A stretch of 64,000 nt of DNA, from NCBI GenBank assembly GCA_024642525.1, contig JAHEAX010000011.1:1-64000 (forward strand), read 5' to 3'. Below the pieces are notes generated by a model. That model saw nothing but the letters and a program-made list of their open reading frames with translations. It had not been told where the DNA came from and ran no database searches. The translations under genes were made by a program, and so were the position numbers. Shown piece after piece: positions 33,244 through 44,291 of this stretch. Source of the DNA: Erythrobacteraceae bacterium (GTDB lineage Bacteria; Pseudomonadota; Alphaproteobacteria; Sphingomonadales; Sphingomonadaceae). Positions within the stretch are counted from its first letter, which is position 1. Each line of letters starts with the position of its first letter.

Positions 33244-35370
33244 TTACCAGATGGAGAGGCGCTCTTCCGGCGGCAGATACAGCGCATCGTCAGCCGTGAC
33301 GTTGAAGGCTTTATACCAGGCATCCATGTTGCGGACGATGCCGTTCACGCGGAATTCTTCCGGGCTGTGCGGGTCCGTCCGAAGACGCTGGCGGGCATTG
33401 TCTTCACGCTGCGAGGAACGCCATACCTGCGCCCATGCCAGGAAGAAGCGCTGGTCGCCGGTCAGGCCGTCGATCACCTTGTCTTCCTTGCCATCAAGCG
33501 ACAGCTTGTAAGCGCGGTAGGCAAGGCTCAGGCCGCCAAGATCGCCGATATTCTCGCCGAGGGTCAGGCGGCCATTGACGCAGGTCTTGCCATCATCAAG
33601 CGGACAGAATGCGTCATATTGGGCAACCAGTGCATCGGTCAGCTTGGTGAAATTGACCAGATCATCCGGCTGCCACCAGTTGCGCAGCAGACCAGTGCCA
33701 TCGCTCTTGGAACCCTGATCGTCGAAGCCGTGGCCCATTTCATGGCCGATCACACCGCCAATACCGCCGTAATTCACTGCCGCATCGGCTGTGATGCCGA
33801 AGAATGGCTGCTGCAGGATGGCTGCAGGGAACACGATTTCGTTCTTGGTCGGGTTGTAATAGGCGTTGACCGTCTGCGGCAGCATTCCCCATTCCGTCCG
33901 GTCAATCGGACCGCCCAGCTTGGAAATATTGTCCTGCCAGCTCCATTTTGCTGCAGCCATGCGGTTGGCAATCGGGTCACCTTCAACGATGGCGAGGCCT
34001 TCGTAGGTTTCCAGATTGTCGCGGTAGCCGATCTTGGGGTCGAATGCGGCGAGCTTCGCCATCGCTTCAACCTTGGTTTCCGGCCCCATCCAGTTCAGTT
34101 CGTCGATGCTCTGCGCCATTGCGGTGCGCAGGTTGGCGACCAGATCCTGCATCGCTGCCTTGTTTTCGGCAGGGAAGTTGCGTTCGACATAGCTCTTGCC
34201 GAGCACTTCACCCAGGTGGCCTTCCACTTCGCTGATTGCACGCTTCCAGCGCGGGCGCTGTTCGGGTGTGCCGCGCAGTGTCTTGCCGTAAAATTCGAAG
34301 TTCGCTTCGTCGAAACGGGTCGGCATGGCCGATGCATTGCCCGACAGGAACCGCGCAACGGTCCATGCCTGCAGCGTTGCGACCGGCGTTTTGGCGATCA
34401 GTTCGAACATGCCGGGCGTGCCCTTGCCGATCTTGGCGACATAATCAGCCGTCAGGCCGAGCGTGGCGATTTCTTCGTCGGTCGGGCGGATCTGCGGGAC
34501 GACGAATTTCTGCGCGCCGCCAAGGCCGGACGTTTCCAGCATGGTCTGGAGCGGGAAGCTGCCGGCCATTGTCTTCAGTTCATCTGCCGTCACCGCATTG
34601 TAGGACAGGTCACGGTTGCGGCTGACCGCACGGTCCCACGAAATATCGCGCGCAATTGTGTCTTCGAAATCATAGACGACCTGAGCGGTCAGGTCTGCAT
34701 CGCCAAACCCAGCTTCCTTGAACAGGAAGGTCAGGTAATCGCGGTATTTCTGCTGGATTTCGCGACCCTTTTCGCTCTCATCCAGGTAATACTGGCGATC
34801 GGGCAGGCCAAGACCGCCACTGCCGACATAGGCCACGTAGGTGTCGGGCTGTTTCTGGTCGACGGTGACAAAAGCGCCAACCGGTGCGGAAAAGCCCGGC
34901 TTGCCCCACAGGTCCGCCAGCTTGTCCAGCGTGGTCGCTTCGTAGATTTCGAACAGATAGGGGTTCACCGGCGCAAGTCCGGCTGCATCGATTGCACCGG
35001 TGTCGAGGAATGCCTGATAGGCATCGACAATCCGGCGTTCGGACGTTCCGGGTGCAGGGTTGGCGGCGATCAGGTCATCGACCACGGCCTTGACGTCAAC
35101 GGTCGATTTTTCGCCCAGCAGGTTGAAAGCGCCGAAGCGCGAATATTCTGCTGGCAGCGGGTTTTCATCCAGCCACTTGCCGTTCACAAATTTGAAGAAG
35201 TCATCACCGGGATCGACCGTCTTATCAAGCGCGTCAGGGTCAACACCCCATGTGCCGAAGCTCATGGTTGGTGTCGCCTGCGTTTCGCTGGCGGTGTCCT
35301 GGGCGAGAGCGGGTGTTGCAAGCGCAAGCGCAAGGGCACTGCCCCCGGCTGCGAGGATCGTCTTGATCAT
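33244..35370 (-). CDS. pepO: M13 family (neprilysin-like) zinc metallopeptidase
   Basis: The 708-residue protein has a signal peptide (about residues 1-23, ending ALA), an M13 N-terminal helical domain and a C-terminal peptidase domain with the zinc motif HEMGH (residues 543-547), a third ligand Glu in 'GENIGDLGGLSLAY' and the substrate-binding 'NAYYNPTKNEIVFPAAILQ'. It ends in Trp, as neprilysin-type enzymes do. It should cut peptides shorter than about 50 residues in the periplasm. It is monocistronic. Confidence 0.93.
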   Translation of the reverse strand: MIKTILAAGGSALALALATPALAQDTASETQATPTMSFGTWGVDPDALDKTVDPGDDFFKFVNGKWLDENPLPAEYSRFGAFNLLGEKSTVDVKAVVDDLIAANPAPGTSERRIVDAYQAFLDTGAIDAAGLAPVNPYLFEIYEATTLDKLADLWGKPGFSAPVGAFVTVDQKQPDTYVAYVGSGGLGLPDRQYYLDESEKGREIQQKYRDYLTFLFKEAGFGDADLTAQVVYDFEDTIARDISWDRAVSRNRDLSYNAVTADELKTMAGSFPLQTMLETSGLGGAQKFVVPQIRPTDEEIATLGLTADYVAKIGKGTPGMFELIAKTPVATLQAWTVARFLSGNASAMPTRFDEANFEFYGKTLRGTPEQRPRWKRAISEVEGHLGEVLGKSYVERNFPAENKAAMQDLVANLRTAMAQSIDELNWMGPETKVEAMAKLAAFDPKIGYRDNLETYEGLAIVEGDPIANRMAAAKWSWQDNISKLGGPIDRTEWGMLPQTVNAYYNPTKNEIVFPAAILQQPFFGITADAAVNYGGIGGVIGHEMGHGFDDQGSKSDGTGLLRNWWQPDDLVNFTKLTDALVAQYDAFCPLDDGKTCVNGRLTLGENIGDLGGLSLAYRAYKLSLDGKEDKVIDGLTGDQRFFLAWAQVWRSSQREDNARQRLRTDPHSPEEFRVNGIVRNMDAWYKAFNVTADDALYLPPEERLSIW

Positions 35371-35544
35371 GTGGTGCGACTCCAGTCAGATGATGACCCG
35401 GTGCGGGCCATAGATTAGTGGTTCGGGCATAGTCGAAACGAGGGTTCCGGCCACCGCCGCTGGTCGACCAGACATAGCGATTGGTCGAAAAACAGATGCT
35501 GAACAGGGCATTGGCCGCGGCCAGACGTGCCCCCGGGGCGACGT

Positions 35545-37398
<1,854 letters not shown>

Positions 37399-37549
37399 CG
37401 GGTGCTGACTAGACCGGCCCAACTGCAAAATCCACACCCTGCTTCCTACTTCCGGCACCAAAGGCAAAATGATGCGTTGCACAATGGAATGAATAAGGTC
37501 ACGATGCACCGCAACATAGACATCCGAACCGGGTCGCAGGGGACTAGAT

Positions 37550-38803
37550 TTGCTATATCACGCACATGAACTGCAGCGCGCATGGCTGAACAGCGCCAGC
37601 GCGCTGGCATCAATCGGCGCAGAAATGCTCGGCAATCCGCTGCTTCCCATGGGCTATATGGGCCTTGGCCCAGCCGCAGCCTCTGCGCTTGAGGTGTTCG
37701 CCCATGCAGCAGCGCCGCGCGGCAAACCCGAATTCGGCATCACCAGCGTCACCATTGGCGGCAAAGCAGACGCGGTGACCGAATCCATTGTGCTGACAAA
37801 ACCGTTCGGCGATTTGCTGAAATTCACCCGCGAAGGCCTGCCAGCCGACGCGCCCAAGCTGCTGATTGTCGCGCCGATGAGCGGCCATTACGCAACGCTG
37901 CTGCGCGGCACTGTCGAACGTATGATCGAAAGCTGCGAAGTCTATATCACCGATTGGGCCGATGCGCGTAACGTACCGACCAGCGAAGGCACTTTCGATC
38001 TTGATGATTATATCGACTATCTGATCGAATTCCTCGACTTTATCGGCCCCGGCGCGCATATGATGGCCGTCTGCCAGCCGTCTGTTCCGGCGCTGGCCAC
38101 CACTGCATTGATGAATGCAGACCGCCACCCTGCAGCGCCTGTCACGCTGACCATGATGGGTGGGCCGATCGACACACGCAAATCACCAACCACGGTGAAC
38201 GATCTTGCGATGGAACGGCCGATTGCATGGTTCCGCCAGACCGTGATTGCCACCGTACCGATGAGCTATCGCGGGTCGGGCCGCCGCGTCTACCCCGGCT
38301 TCCTGCAACTGGCGAGCTTCATGAGCATGAACTTGGGCGCGCATATGCAGAGCCATTACGAGATGTTCAAACATCTCAATGCGGGCAATGATGCCAGCGC
38401 CGATGCGACCAAGGATTTCTACGAGGAATACCGGTCAGTATGCGACATGACGGCGGAATTCTACCTGCAGACGGTCGAAGAAGTGTTCCAGAAACACTCC
38501 ATCCCCAACGGCACTTTTGAACATCGCGGCAAGATTGTGGACCTGGGCAAGATCGACAGGACGGCGATTCTGGCTGTCGAGGGCGAGCGGGACGATATTT
38601 CGGGCATCGGCCAGACCAAGGCTGCGCTGGACCTCGCCACGGGTCTGCCTGACAGCAAGAAGCATTATTACCTGGCCGAAGGTGCCGGGCATTACGGCAT
38701 CTTCAACGGCAGCCGCTGGCGCGACAAGGTTGCACCTGTGGCAGAGGCATTTTTTGCCAAGCACGCAAAATCGCGCAATTCGAAGCTGAAAGTGGTCGCC
38801 TGA
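37550..38803 (+). CDS. phaZ: Intracellular polyhydroxyalkanoate depolymerase
   Basis: The 417-residue alpha/beta-hydrolase mobilises stored polyhydroxyalkanoate granules. The nucleophile is Cys175 in 'MAVCQPSVPALA', matching the Cys-type depolymerase of Ralstonia rather than a serine lipase box. The remaining triad is Asp348 or Asp349 ('GERDDISG') and His381 ('GAGHYGIF'). It starts at TTG 37550 with AGGGGA six to eleven bases upstream; no ATG exists near the conserved beginning. The phaC synthase is not in this window. Confidence 0.9.
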   Translation: MLYHAHELQRAWLNSASALASIGAEMLGNPLLPMGYMGLGPAAASALEVFAHAAAPRGKPEFGITSVTIGGKADAVTESIVLTKPFGDLLKFTREGLPADAPKLLIVAPMSGHYATLLRGTVERMIESCEVYITDWADARNVPTSEGTFDLDDYIDYLIEFLDFIGPGAHMMAVCQPSVPALATTALMNADRHPAAPVTLTMMGGPIDTRKSPTTVNDLAMERPIAWFRQTVIATVPMSYRGSGRRVYPGFLQLASFMSMNLGAHMQSHYEMFKHLNAGNDASADATKDFYEEYRSVCDMTAEFYLQTVEEVFQKHSIPNGTFEHRGKIVDLGKIDRTAILAVEGERDDISGIGQTKAALDLATGLPDSKKHYYLAEGAGHYGIFNGSRWRDKVAPVAEAFFAKHAKSRNSKLKVVA

Positions 38804-38834
38804 TACAGGCGGCCACTGCCATCAAACGCGGCCA

Positions 38835-39440
38835 TCAGCTGGCAGGCGGGGCCTTCTTGCCAGCCCCGAAAATACGCCGGATGACACGGCGGGCCAGCAG
38901 CAGCAACCACACAGACACGCCCAGCAGCAGAACCGCGATTGCGCCTGCTGCATAGGGATATTCATAGGCAGCATAAAGCAGGCCAGCGGTGGCAACATCT
39001 TCTGCGGCCGACATCGCGATATTGGTGACAGGTTCGGGGCTGGTGTTGATCACCGCACGCGCACCTGCCTTGCCGCCATGGGCCAAAAGCGCGCCGCCGC
39101 CGCCGAGTATAAAGGCGATAACCTGCGTTGCAGGGTCCGACGGATCGACGATGGCCAGCGCCAGCATCGCGCCGCCAACCGGGCGGATGAGCGTGTGGAC
39201 CGTGTCCCAGATGCTATCCAGCCAGGCGACCTTGTCGGCAAAGAATTCCATCACCGCTGCAACACCCGAAATGCCGATGATCCACGGGCTGGCCAGCACT
39301 TGCAGGCTGGCAAGATGGTCCGGCAGGGGGATGGCGCCCCATTGCATGGCAAGGCCGGTGGCAAAGATGCTTAGATAGAGCCGCCAGCCGGACAAGAGGC
39401 TGACACTGCCTGCAATTCCCAGGATTTCCACGATGCCCAT
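38835..39440 (-). CDS. DUF4126 membrane protein
   Basis: The 201-residue protein has about five hydrophobic segments and the DUF4126 pattern 'GIAGSVSLLSGWRLYLSIFATGLA' at the start, with 'VMEFFADKVAWLDSIWDTVHTLIRPVGGAML' in the middle. The domain is common in alphaproteobacteria and actinobacteria, and its function is unknown. The Asp/Trp-rich central segment is the most conserved part. It is convergent with phaZ. Confidence 0.8.
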   Translation of the reverse strand: MGIVEILGIAGSVSLLSGWRLYLSIFATGLAMQWGAIPLPDHLASLQVLASPWIIGISGVAAVMEFFADKVAWLDSIWDTVHTLIRPVGGAMLALAIVDPSDPATQVIAFILGGGGALLAHGGKAGARAVINTSPEPVTNIAMSAAEDVATAGLLYAAYEYPYAAGAIAVLLLGVSVWLLLLARRVIRRIFGAGKKAPPAS

Positions 39441-39549
39441 TGCGCGTTGCCCTTTTTATCTGCGGGAAAGCTGCGCCTTATTCGTGGCTTAGGCAAGCAT
39501 TTAGCAAGCGCGCGCCCGGACCAGAGTTTGCCCGGCGCGCAAAAAACAA

Positions 39550-39583
39550 GGGCGGCGTTCGGGGCAATTCCCGAACGCCGCCC
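39550..39583 (-). terminator. Strong terminator after the thiolase/MaoC operon
   Basis: GGGCGGCGTTCGGG (39550-39563) pairs perfectly with CCCGAACGCCGCCC (39570-39583) over 14 bp. On the minus strand it is followed by TTGTTTTTT, on the plus strand by GTTTT. It ends the minus-strand thiolase transcript. Confidence 0.88.
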
Positions 39584-39606
39584 GTTTTACTGACAGGGTG
39601 TGCCTA

Positions 39607-40785
39607 TCAGAAGATTTCGAACAGACCTGCTGCGCCCATGCCGCCACCGACACACATGGTGATGACTGCATATTTCGCACCGCGGCGCTTGCCTTCGATC
39701 AGCGCGTGGCCGGTACAACGTGCGCCGGTCATGCCATAGGGGTGACCGATGGAGATCGAGCCGCCGTTGACGTTGAGCAGATCATTATCGATGCCCAGCT
39801 TGTCACGGCAGTAGATGACCTGCACGGCAAATGCTTCGTTCAGTTCCCACAGGCCGATATCGCTGATCTTGAGATCGAAACGCTCGAGCAGCTTGGGAAT
39901 GGCGTAGATCGGACCGATACCCATTTCATCAGGCTCGGTACCGGCCACTGCCATGCCGACATAGCGGCCAAGCGGGGTCAGGCCGCGCTTTTCAGCCGTC
40001 TTGGCTTCCATTACCACGCAGGCGCTGGAACCATCGGAAAGCTGCGATGCGTTACCGGCGGTAATCGTCATGTCAGGGCCCATTACCGGCTTCAGGCTGG
40101 ACAGCCCTTCCAGTGTGGTTTCGGGACGATTGCCTTCATCCTTGGCGATGGTGATTTCAACATCGCTGATTTCGCCGCTTTCCTTGTCCTTCACCTTGTG
40201 GGTGGTCGTGACAGGGACGATTTCATCGTCGAATTTGCCGGCCTGCTGGGCAGCAGCGGTGCGCATTTGCGATTGCAGGGCATATTCGTCCATCGCTTCG
40301 CGGGTGATGCCATAACGCGCAGCCACGGTTTCTGCGGTCTGCAGCATCGGCATGTAGATGGCCGGGTGCATCGCCATCAGTTCACGGTCAGGTGCAACGC
40401 GCATTTCAGGCGTCTGCACCAGGCTGATCGATTCCTGACCGCCAGCAGCCACGATATCCATCCGGTCAACGATAACCTGCTTTGCGGCAGTGGCGATGGA
40501 CATCAGGCCCGAAGAACACTGGCGATCCATTGTCATGCCGGAAACGGAAATGGGCAGGCCCGCACGCAGTGCGACCTGACGGCCCAGATTGCTGGACTGT
40601 GTGCCCTGCTGCATGGCCGAGCCCCAGATCACATCATCAACTTCAGCGCCGTCGATACCGGCACGTTCCAGCGCAGGCTTGAGAGAATAGGCACCAAGCG
40701 TTGCGCCCGATGTGGAATTGAAACCGCCCTTATAGGCACGGCCAATGGCCGTACGTGCGGTGGAGACGATGACTGCGTCACGCAT
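39607..40785 (-). CDS. Acetyl-CoA C-acyltransferase (thiolase)
   Basis: The 392-residue thiolase has its nucleophile at Cys90 ('[10 protein letters not shown]'), the activating His in '[18 protein letters not shown]' and a C-terminal '[15 protein letters not shown]'. The sequence class is the degradative 3-ketoacyl-CoA thiolase, different from the thiolase at 28451 (lower similarity, different C-terminus). It follows the MaoC-like gene by 48 bases on the same strand, so hydration and thiolysis activities may be coexpressed. Confidence 0.93.
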   Translation of the reverse strand: MRDAVIVSTARTAIGRAYKGGFNSTSGATLGAYSLKPALERAGIDGAEVDDVIWGSAMQQGTQSSNLGRQVALRAGLPISVSGMTMDRQCSSGLMSIATAAKQVIVDRMDIVAAGGQESISLVQTPEMRVAPDRELMAMHPAIYMPMLQTAETVAARYGITREAMDEYALQSQMRTAAAQQAGKFDDEIVPVTTTHKVKDKESGEISDVEITIAKDEGNRPETTLEGLSSLKPVMGPDMTITAGNASQLSDGSSACVVMEAKTAEKRGLTPLGRYVGMAVAGTEPDEMGIGPIYAIPKLLERFDLKISDIGLWELNEAFAVQVIYCRDKLGIDNDLLNVNGGSISIGHPYGMTGARCTGHALIEGKRRGAKYAVITMCVGGGMGAAGLFEIF

Positions 40786-40833
40786 AATAATTTCCTTGGA
40801 TTGGTATTTGACGGTCGATCCCGGGGGAGGGGT

Positions 40834-41283
40834 TCAGACAAAAAATTGGGTCATCCATTCGCAGATCAGGGCAGGTTTGTCCGACCCTTCGATCTCGATG
40901 GTAATCTCGCACGACTGCTGCCACTGGCCAGGGCGCTTTTCAGTCATTTCGGTCAGCTTCCAATGTCCGCGGATACGCTTGCCGGAACGCACCGGCGAGA
41001 TGAAACGGGTTTTGTTGCCGCCGTAATTCACTGCCATCTTGATGCCGTCCACGCGGGGCACATCGGAATTGGCCGTGAGATAGGGGATCATCGACAGGGT
41101 CAGGAAGCCGTGGGCGATGGTGCCGCCAAACGGGGTCATCTTGGCCTTTTCTTCGTCGATATGGATGAACTGGTGGTCACCTGTTGCATCGGCGAACTTG
41201 TTGATTCGGTCCTGGCTCATTTCGACCCATTCGCTGGTGCCGATGTTTTCGCCAATTTTCGCTGCAATATCCTGCGGGCTCAT
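40834..41283 (-). CDS. MaoC-family (R)-specific enoyl-CoA hydratase
   Basis: The 149-residue single-hotdog protein carries the hydratase-2 catalytic pair Asp36 and His41 in 'FADATGDHQFIHIDEEKA'. Such enzymes hydrate enoyl-CoA to (R)-3-hydroxyacyl-CoA, which can feed polyhydroxyalkanoate synthesis or fatty-acid oxidation. It leads a two-gene operon with the thiolase. The ribosome-binding site AGGAGAGG lies upstream of its start. Confidence 0.88.
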   Translation of the reverse strand: MSPQDIAAKIGENIGTSEWVEMSQDRINKFADATGDHQFIHIDEEKAKMTPFGGTIAHGFLTLSMIPYLTANSDVPRVDGIKMAVNYGGNKTRFISPVRSGKRIRGHWKLTEMTEKRPGQWQQSCEITIEIEGSDKPALICEWMTQFFV

Positions 41284-41343
41284 ACGCCTCTCCTCTAACC
41301 GCTATTACGATGGGAATGGCGGCTTCATGGCGCATCGCAAGGC

Positions 41344-42738
41344 TTAGCGCAACGCGGGAAAGCCTGCCGTTACGGCATCGCGGGCCGAATTGGCGGTTGC
41401 TGGAGAGCGCCTTGCCCGCTGGCCCTTGTTCCTGCGCGAATCGTGCAGGCGGCAATAGCTCCACAATGCGCATTGCAGCCCGATGAACATGAGGATGAAC
41501 GGCTGATAGGCGATGCCCTGGAACAAGGAACCAACCAGATAGATGATCTGGCCGAACTGCAGCGCGCTGGCGAGCGGGGCCTGCCAACTGTCTGGCGGGC
41601 CACGGTCTTTCCACCTGCGGCGCAGCCGTTCCATCTGCCACACGCCCAGCAACTGCAACCACAGCCACAGCGCCAGCCCCGGCCAGCCCTGTTCGCCCAG
41701 CATCTCGAAAATGGCGGAATGATAGGCGCGAGCATCATCGGTGACCTCGCGATATTCCACTGCGGTTGTATTGCCCGATTTCTGGCTCACCGGCATGTCA
41801 TAGGTAAAACTGTTGCCGCGATAGGCATCGAACCCGCCGCCAAGCGGATTTTCACCCACATAGTCCAGCGTCCATTCCCACACTGCCATGCGGGTGGATG
41901 CCGATTCGTCGCCTGAAGGGCTGCCGATGGTAGCCATGCGCTCATAATAGCTTTGCGGCAGGAACGGCAGCGCCACCAGCCCCACGAGGCACCCTGCCAC
42001 CATGAAGGCAAGGCGACGCTTAACATCGCGCAGCATCAAGACCCCCAGCACCGCAATGCAGATGAGGCCGGTGCGCGCTTCTGTCCCGACGGGAATAAGC
42101 AGGCAGGCAAAGATCAGTGGATAGGCAAATGCCTTTACCCGCCAGTCAGGAACGAACACCGTGCCGTGCCGAGTGAACCAGACGATGAGCGGGATGATCG
42201 CAATGGCGACCGTTGCCAGCGTGCTGCTTTCATACAACCCGCTATTGTCGTTCACGAAAAAATACAGGCTTTCATACCCGCCGCCGCCCAACGCAGTCTT
42301 GATCCCGGCACTGATGATGATGGCAGAAACGGTTAGCACCATGATCAGCGCCGCGCCTTCGATCCGCAGCCGCGTTGTCAGCGTCAGCGGGAAGAATATG
42401 GCAAAGAACAGGGCCTTCCATACCCAAGCCCATTTTTCCGCCGCTTCAACAGGGAAATCGGCAAAGCTGGTGCTGATGCCGCAATAGATGAGCAGGCACA
42501 GCATCAGGAACTGGCGGAAAGTGAACCTGCTGCCGCGCTTGGGATCGACCAGCAGCCAGCCTGCAAAGGCAGCGCAAAAGGCAATCAGCGATATTGGCAG
42601 CGCCGAGGTCAGCGACCAGCCGATTTTCTGCGGGGCAAGAATATCGATGTAGAGATAGGCCAGCACCCATACGAACGGCCGGCGGAAACCGGCCGCCAGA
42701 AAGGCCACCACAAACAGCATCAGCGCAAGATCGAGCAT
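41344..42738 (-). CDS. Exosortase A-associated O-glycosylation ligase (Wzy/WaaL-like)
   Basis: The 464-residue inner-membrane protein has about ten hydrophobic segments, an N-terminal DUF5935-like domain ('VVAFLAAGFRRPFVWVLAYLYIDILAPQ') and a Wzy_C ligase/polymerase domain with the periplasmic loop 'GFDAYRGNSFTYDM' to 'AYHSAIFEMLGEQGWPGL'. It belongs to the ligase family associated with exosortase A (PEP-CTERM/XrtA) systems. It is expected to transfer or polymerise sugars on the periplasmic face. No exosortase gene is in this window. It is divergent from the matching glycosyltransferase. Confidence 0.82.
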   Translation of the reverse strand: MLDLALMLFVVAFLAAGFRRPFVWVLAYLYIDILAPQKIGWSLTSALPISLIAFCAAFAGWLLVDPKRGSRFTFRQFLMLCLLIYCGISTSFADFPVEAAEKWAWVWKALFFAIFFPLTLTTRLRIEGAALIMVLTVSAIIISAGIKTALGGGGYESLYFFVNDNSGLYESSTLATVAIAIIPLIVWFTRHGTVFVPDWRVKAFAYPLIFACLLIPVGTEARTGLICIAVLGVLMLRDVKRRLAFMVAGCLVGLVALPFLPQSYYERMATIGSPSGDESASTRMAVWEWTLDYVGENPLGGGFDAYRGNSFTYDMPVSQKSGNTTAVEYREVTDDARAYHSAIFEMLGEQGWPGLALWLWLQLLGVWQMERLRRRWKDRGPPDSWQAPLASALQFGQIIYLVGSLFQGIAYQPFILMFIGLQCALWSYCRLHDSRRNKGQRARRSPATANSARDAVTAGFPALR

Positions 42739-42764
42739 GGCTGCCTAGGCCCCGGTTTCTGCCT

Positions 42765-42792
42765 GGCCCTGCCCGCCATGCCGGGCGGGGCC
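42765..42792 (+). other. GC-rich hairpin in the gap before the exosortase-associated glycosyltransferase
   Basis: GGCCCTGCCCG (42765-42775) pairs with CGGGCGGGGCC (42782-42792) over 11 bp with one T-G pair and a six-base loop, without a T-tract. The 251-base gap between the two divergent genes must also hold both promoters. Nothing else is evident there and no coding frame in it is convincing. Confidence 0.4.
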
Positions 42793-42989
42793 GGAAACGC
42801 CGTCATCATCGCGATCGAGATCGCCGCGGCCAAGCATCCTGAACACGGCAAGCGCGATCAGGCCATGGGTGAGGGCAAGGGCGAAGTAATCAATCACGTA
42901 AAGGCAGGCCTTTCAGGGCAGATACAAAATGCGCTCTATCACCGCGCGGTTGACGCGGCGTTAAGGGTGTTGTGGCATTTATGCTGGCC

Positions 42990-44219
42990 ATGACTCGTGT
43001 GCTTCACATCCTCGACCATTCGCTGCCGCTGCAGAGCGGTTACACCTTCCGCACGCGCGCAATTCTGAAGAGCCAGCAGGCAGCGGGCATCGAAGTGCGC
43101 GGCATTACCGGCCTGCGTCACGAACATGACGGACCGGTGGTGGAAGAAGTGGACGGGCTGATTTTCCACCGCACCACGGGGCTTGCTTCCGGCCCCGCCG
43201 GAATGCGCGAATGGCGCGAGATCACGCGCTTTGCCGAAGCGATTGACCGTCTGATTGAAGAATGGCGGCCCGATGTGCTACATGCCCATTCGCCTGCATT
43301 ATGCGGCATGGCCGCCATGCGTGCATCGCGCAAACACGGTATTCCGCTGGTCTATGAAATCCGTGCTTTCTGGGAAGATGCCGCTGTCGGCAACCTGACC
43401 GGGCGCGAAGGGTCCATCAAATACCGCGCCACCCGTGCGCTGGAAAACCGCGTAGTGGCAGGGGCTGATGCTGTCTTCACCATCTGCCACGGCCTGCGTG
43501 ACGATCTTGTTGCGCGCGGGTTTTCAGGTGGCAAGATCGGCATTTCTCCCAATGGCGTTGACCTGACCTTGTTCGGCGATCCGCCGCCGCGTGACGATGC
43601 GCTGGCAGCGAAACTGGGCATTGCAGGCGGCCCTGTCATCGGGTTCATCGGCAGTTTCTACGATTATGAAGGACTGGACGATCTCATCGCCGCCATGCCG
43701 CGCCTGCGGGCCAGGCACCCACAGGCGCAATTGCTGCTGGTGGGCGGCGGACCAATGGACGAAGCCTTGCGCCGGCAAGCCGCCGCATCACCCGCGGCAG
43801 ATGCCATCATCTTCACCGGACGGGTGCCGCATGATGCTGTCGAAGGGTATTATTCGCTGGTCGACATCCTTGCATACCCGCGCAAGCGCAGCCGCCTCAC
43901 CGACCTTGTTACCCCGTTAAAGCCGCTGGAAGCGATGGCGCAGGGGCGCATCGTGGCAGCGTCTGACGTGGGCGGACACAAGGAACTGGTAACCGACGGC
44001 ATCACCGGCACATTGTTTGCTGCAGATGACCCCGATGCCATTGCCGATGCGCTGGCAGACCTTGCCGACAACCGAAGCGATTGGGGCCTCATCCGCGCCC
44101 GCGCGCTGGACCATGTGCAGACCTCGCACGATTGGGCGCGCAATATTTGTCGTTATCAGTCCGTTTACCAACATTTGGTAGGCCGTGTGGCTGACGGGAC
44201 CATGCCCAAGGCTGCCTGA
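42990..44219 (+). CDS. Exosortase A-associated glycosyltransferase (GT4)
   Basis: The 409-residue GT-B glycosyltransferase has the start 'MTRVLHILDHSLPLQSGYTFRTRAI', typical of the exosortase A-associated family, and a GT4 C-terminal domain with 'GKIGISPNGVDL', 'IGFIGSFYDYEGLDDLIAAM' and 'LTDLVTPLKPLEAMAQG' containing the conserved nucleotide-sugar Glu. It acts in the cytosol on a lipid-linked acceptor. ATG 42981 and GTG 42972 are alternative starts in frame. It pairs with the divergent ligase gene. Confidence 0.85.
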   Translation: MTRVLHILDHSLPLQSGYTFRTRAILKSQQAAGIEVRGITGLRHEHDGPVVEEVDGLIFHRTTGLASGPAGMREWREITRFAEAIDRLIEEWRPDVLHAHSPALCGMAAMRASRKHGIPLVYEIRAFWEDAAVGNLTGREGSIKYRATRALENRVVAGADAVFTICHGLRDDLVARGFSGGKIGISPNGVDLTLFGDPPPRDDALAAKLGIAGGPVIGFIGSFYDYEGLDDLIAAMPRLRARHPQAQLLLVGGGPMDEALRRQAAASPAADAIIFTGRVPHDAVEGYYSLVDILAYPRKRSRLTDLVTPLKPLEAMAQGRIVAASDVGGHKELVTDGITGTLFAADDPDAIADALADLADNRSDWGLIRARALDHVQTSHDWARNICRYQSVYQHLVGRVADGTMPKAA

Positions 44220-44291
44220 CGGCGGCAAGGGCCTGCAGGGCGATAACCTGCAGAAAAATAGTTCGAAAAAACGTCAACGCAACAGGGGCTG

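Noticed and set aside
33103-35418. 771-codon plus-strand open frame across the M13 peptidase region
   Set aside because: It is exactly antisense to the M13 peptidase gene, which has a signal peptide, HEMGH motif and terminator. The plus frame has no ribosome-binding site or family match and stays open because of high GC codon bias.
39598-41298. 566-codon plus-strand open frame across the thiolase and MaoC genes
   Set aside because: It is antisense to both genes and has no motif. Both minus-strand genes have full catalytic signatures.
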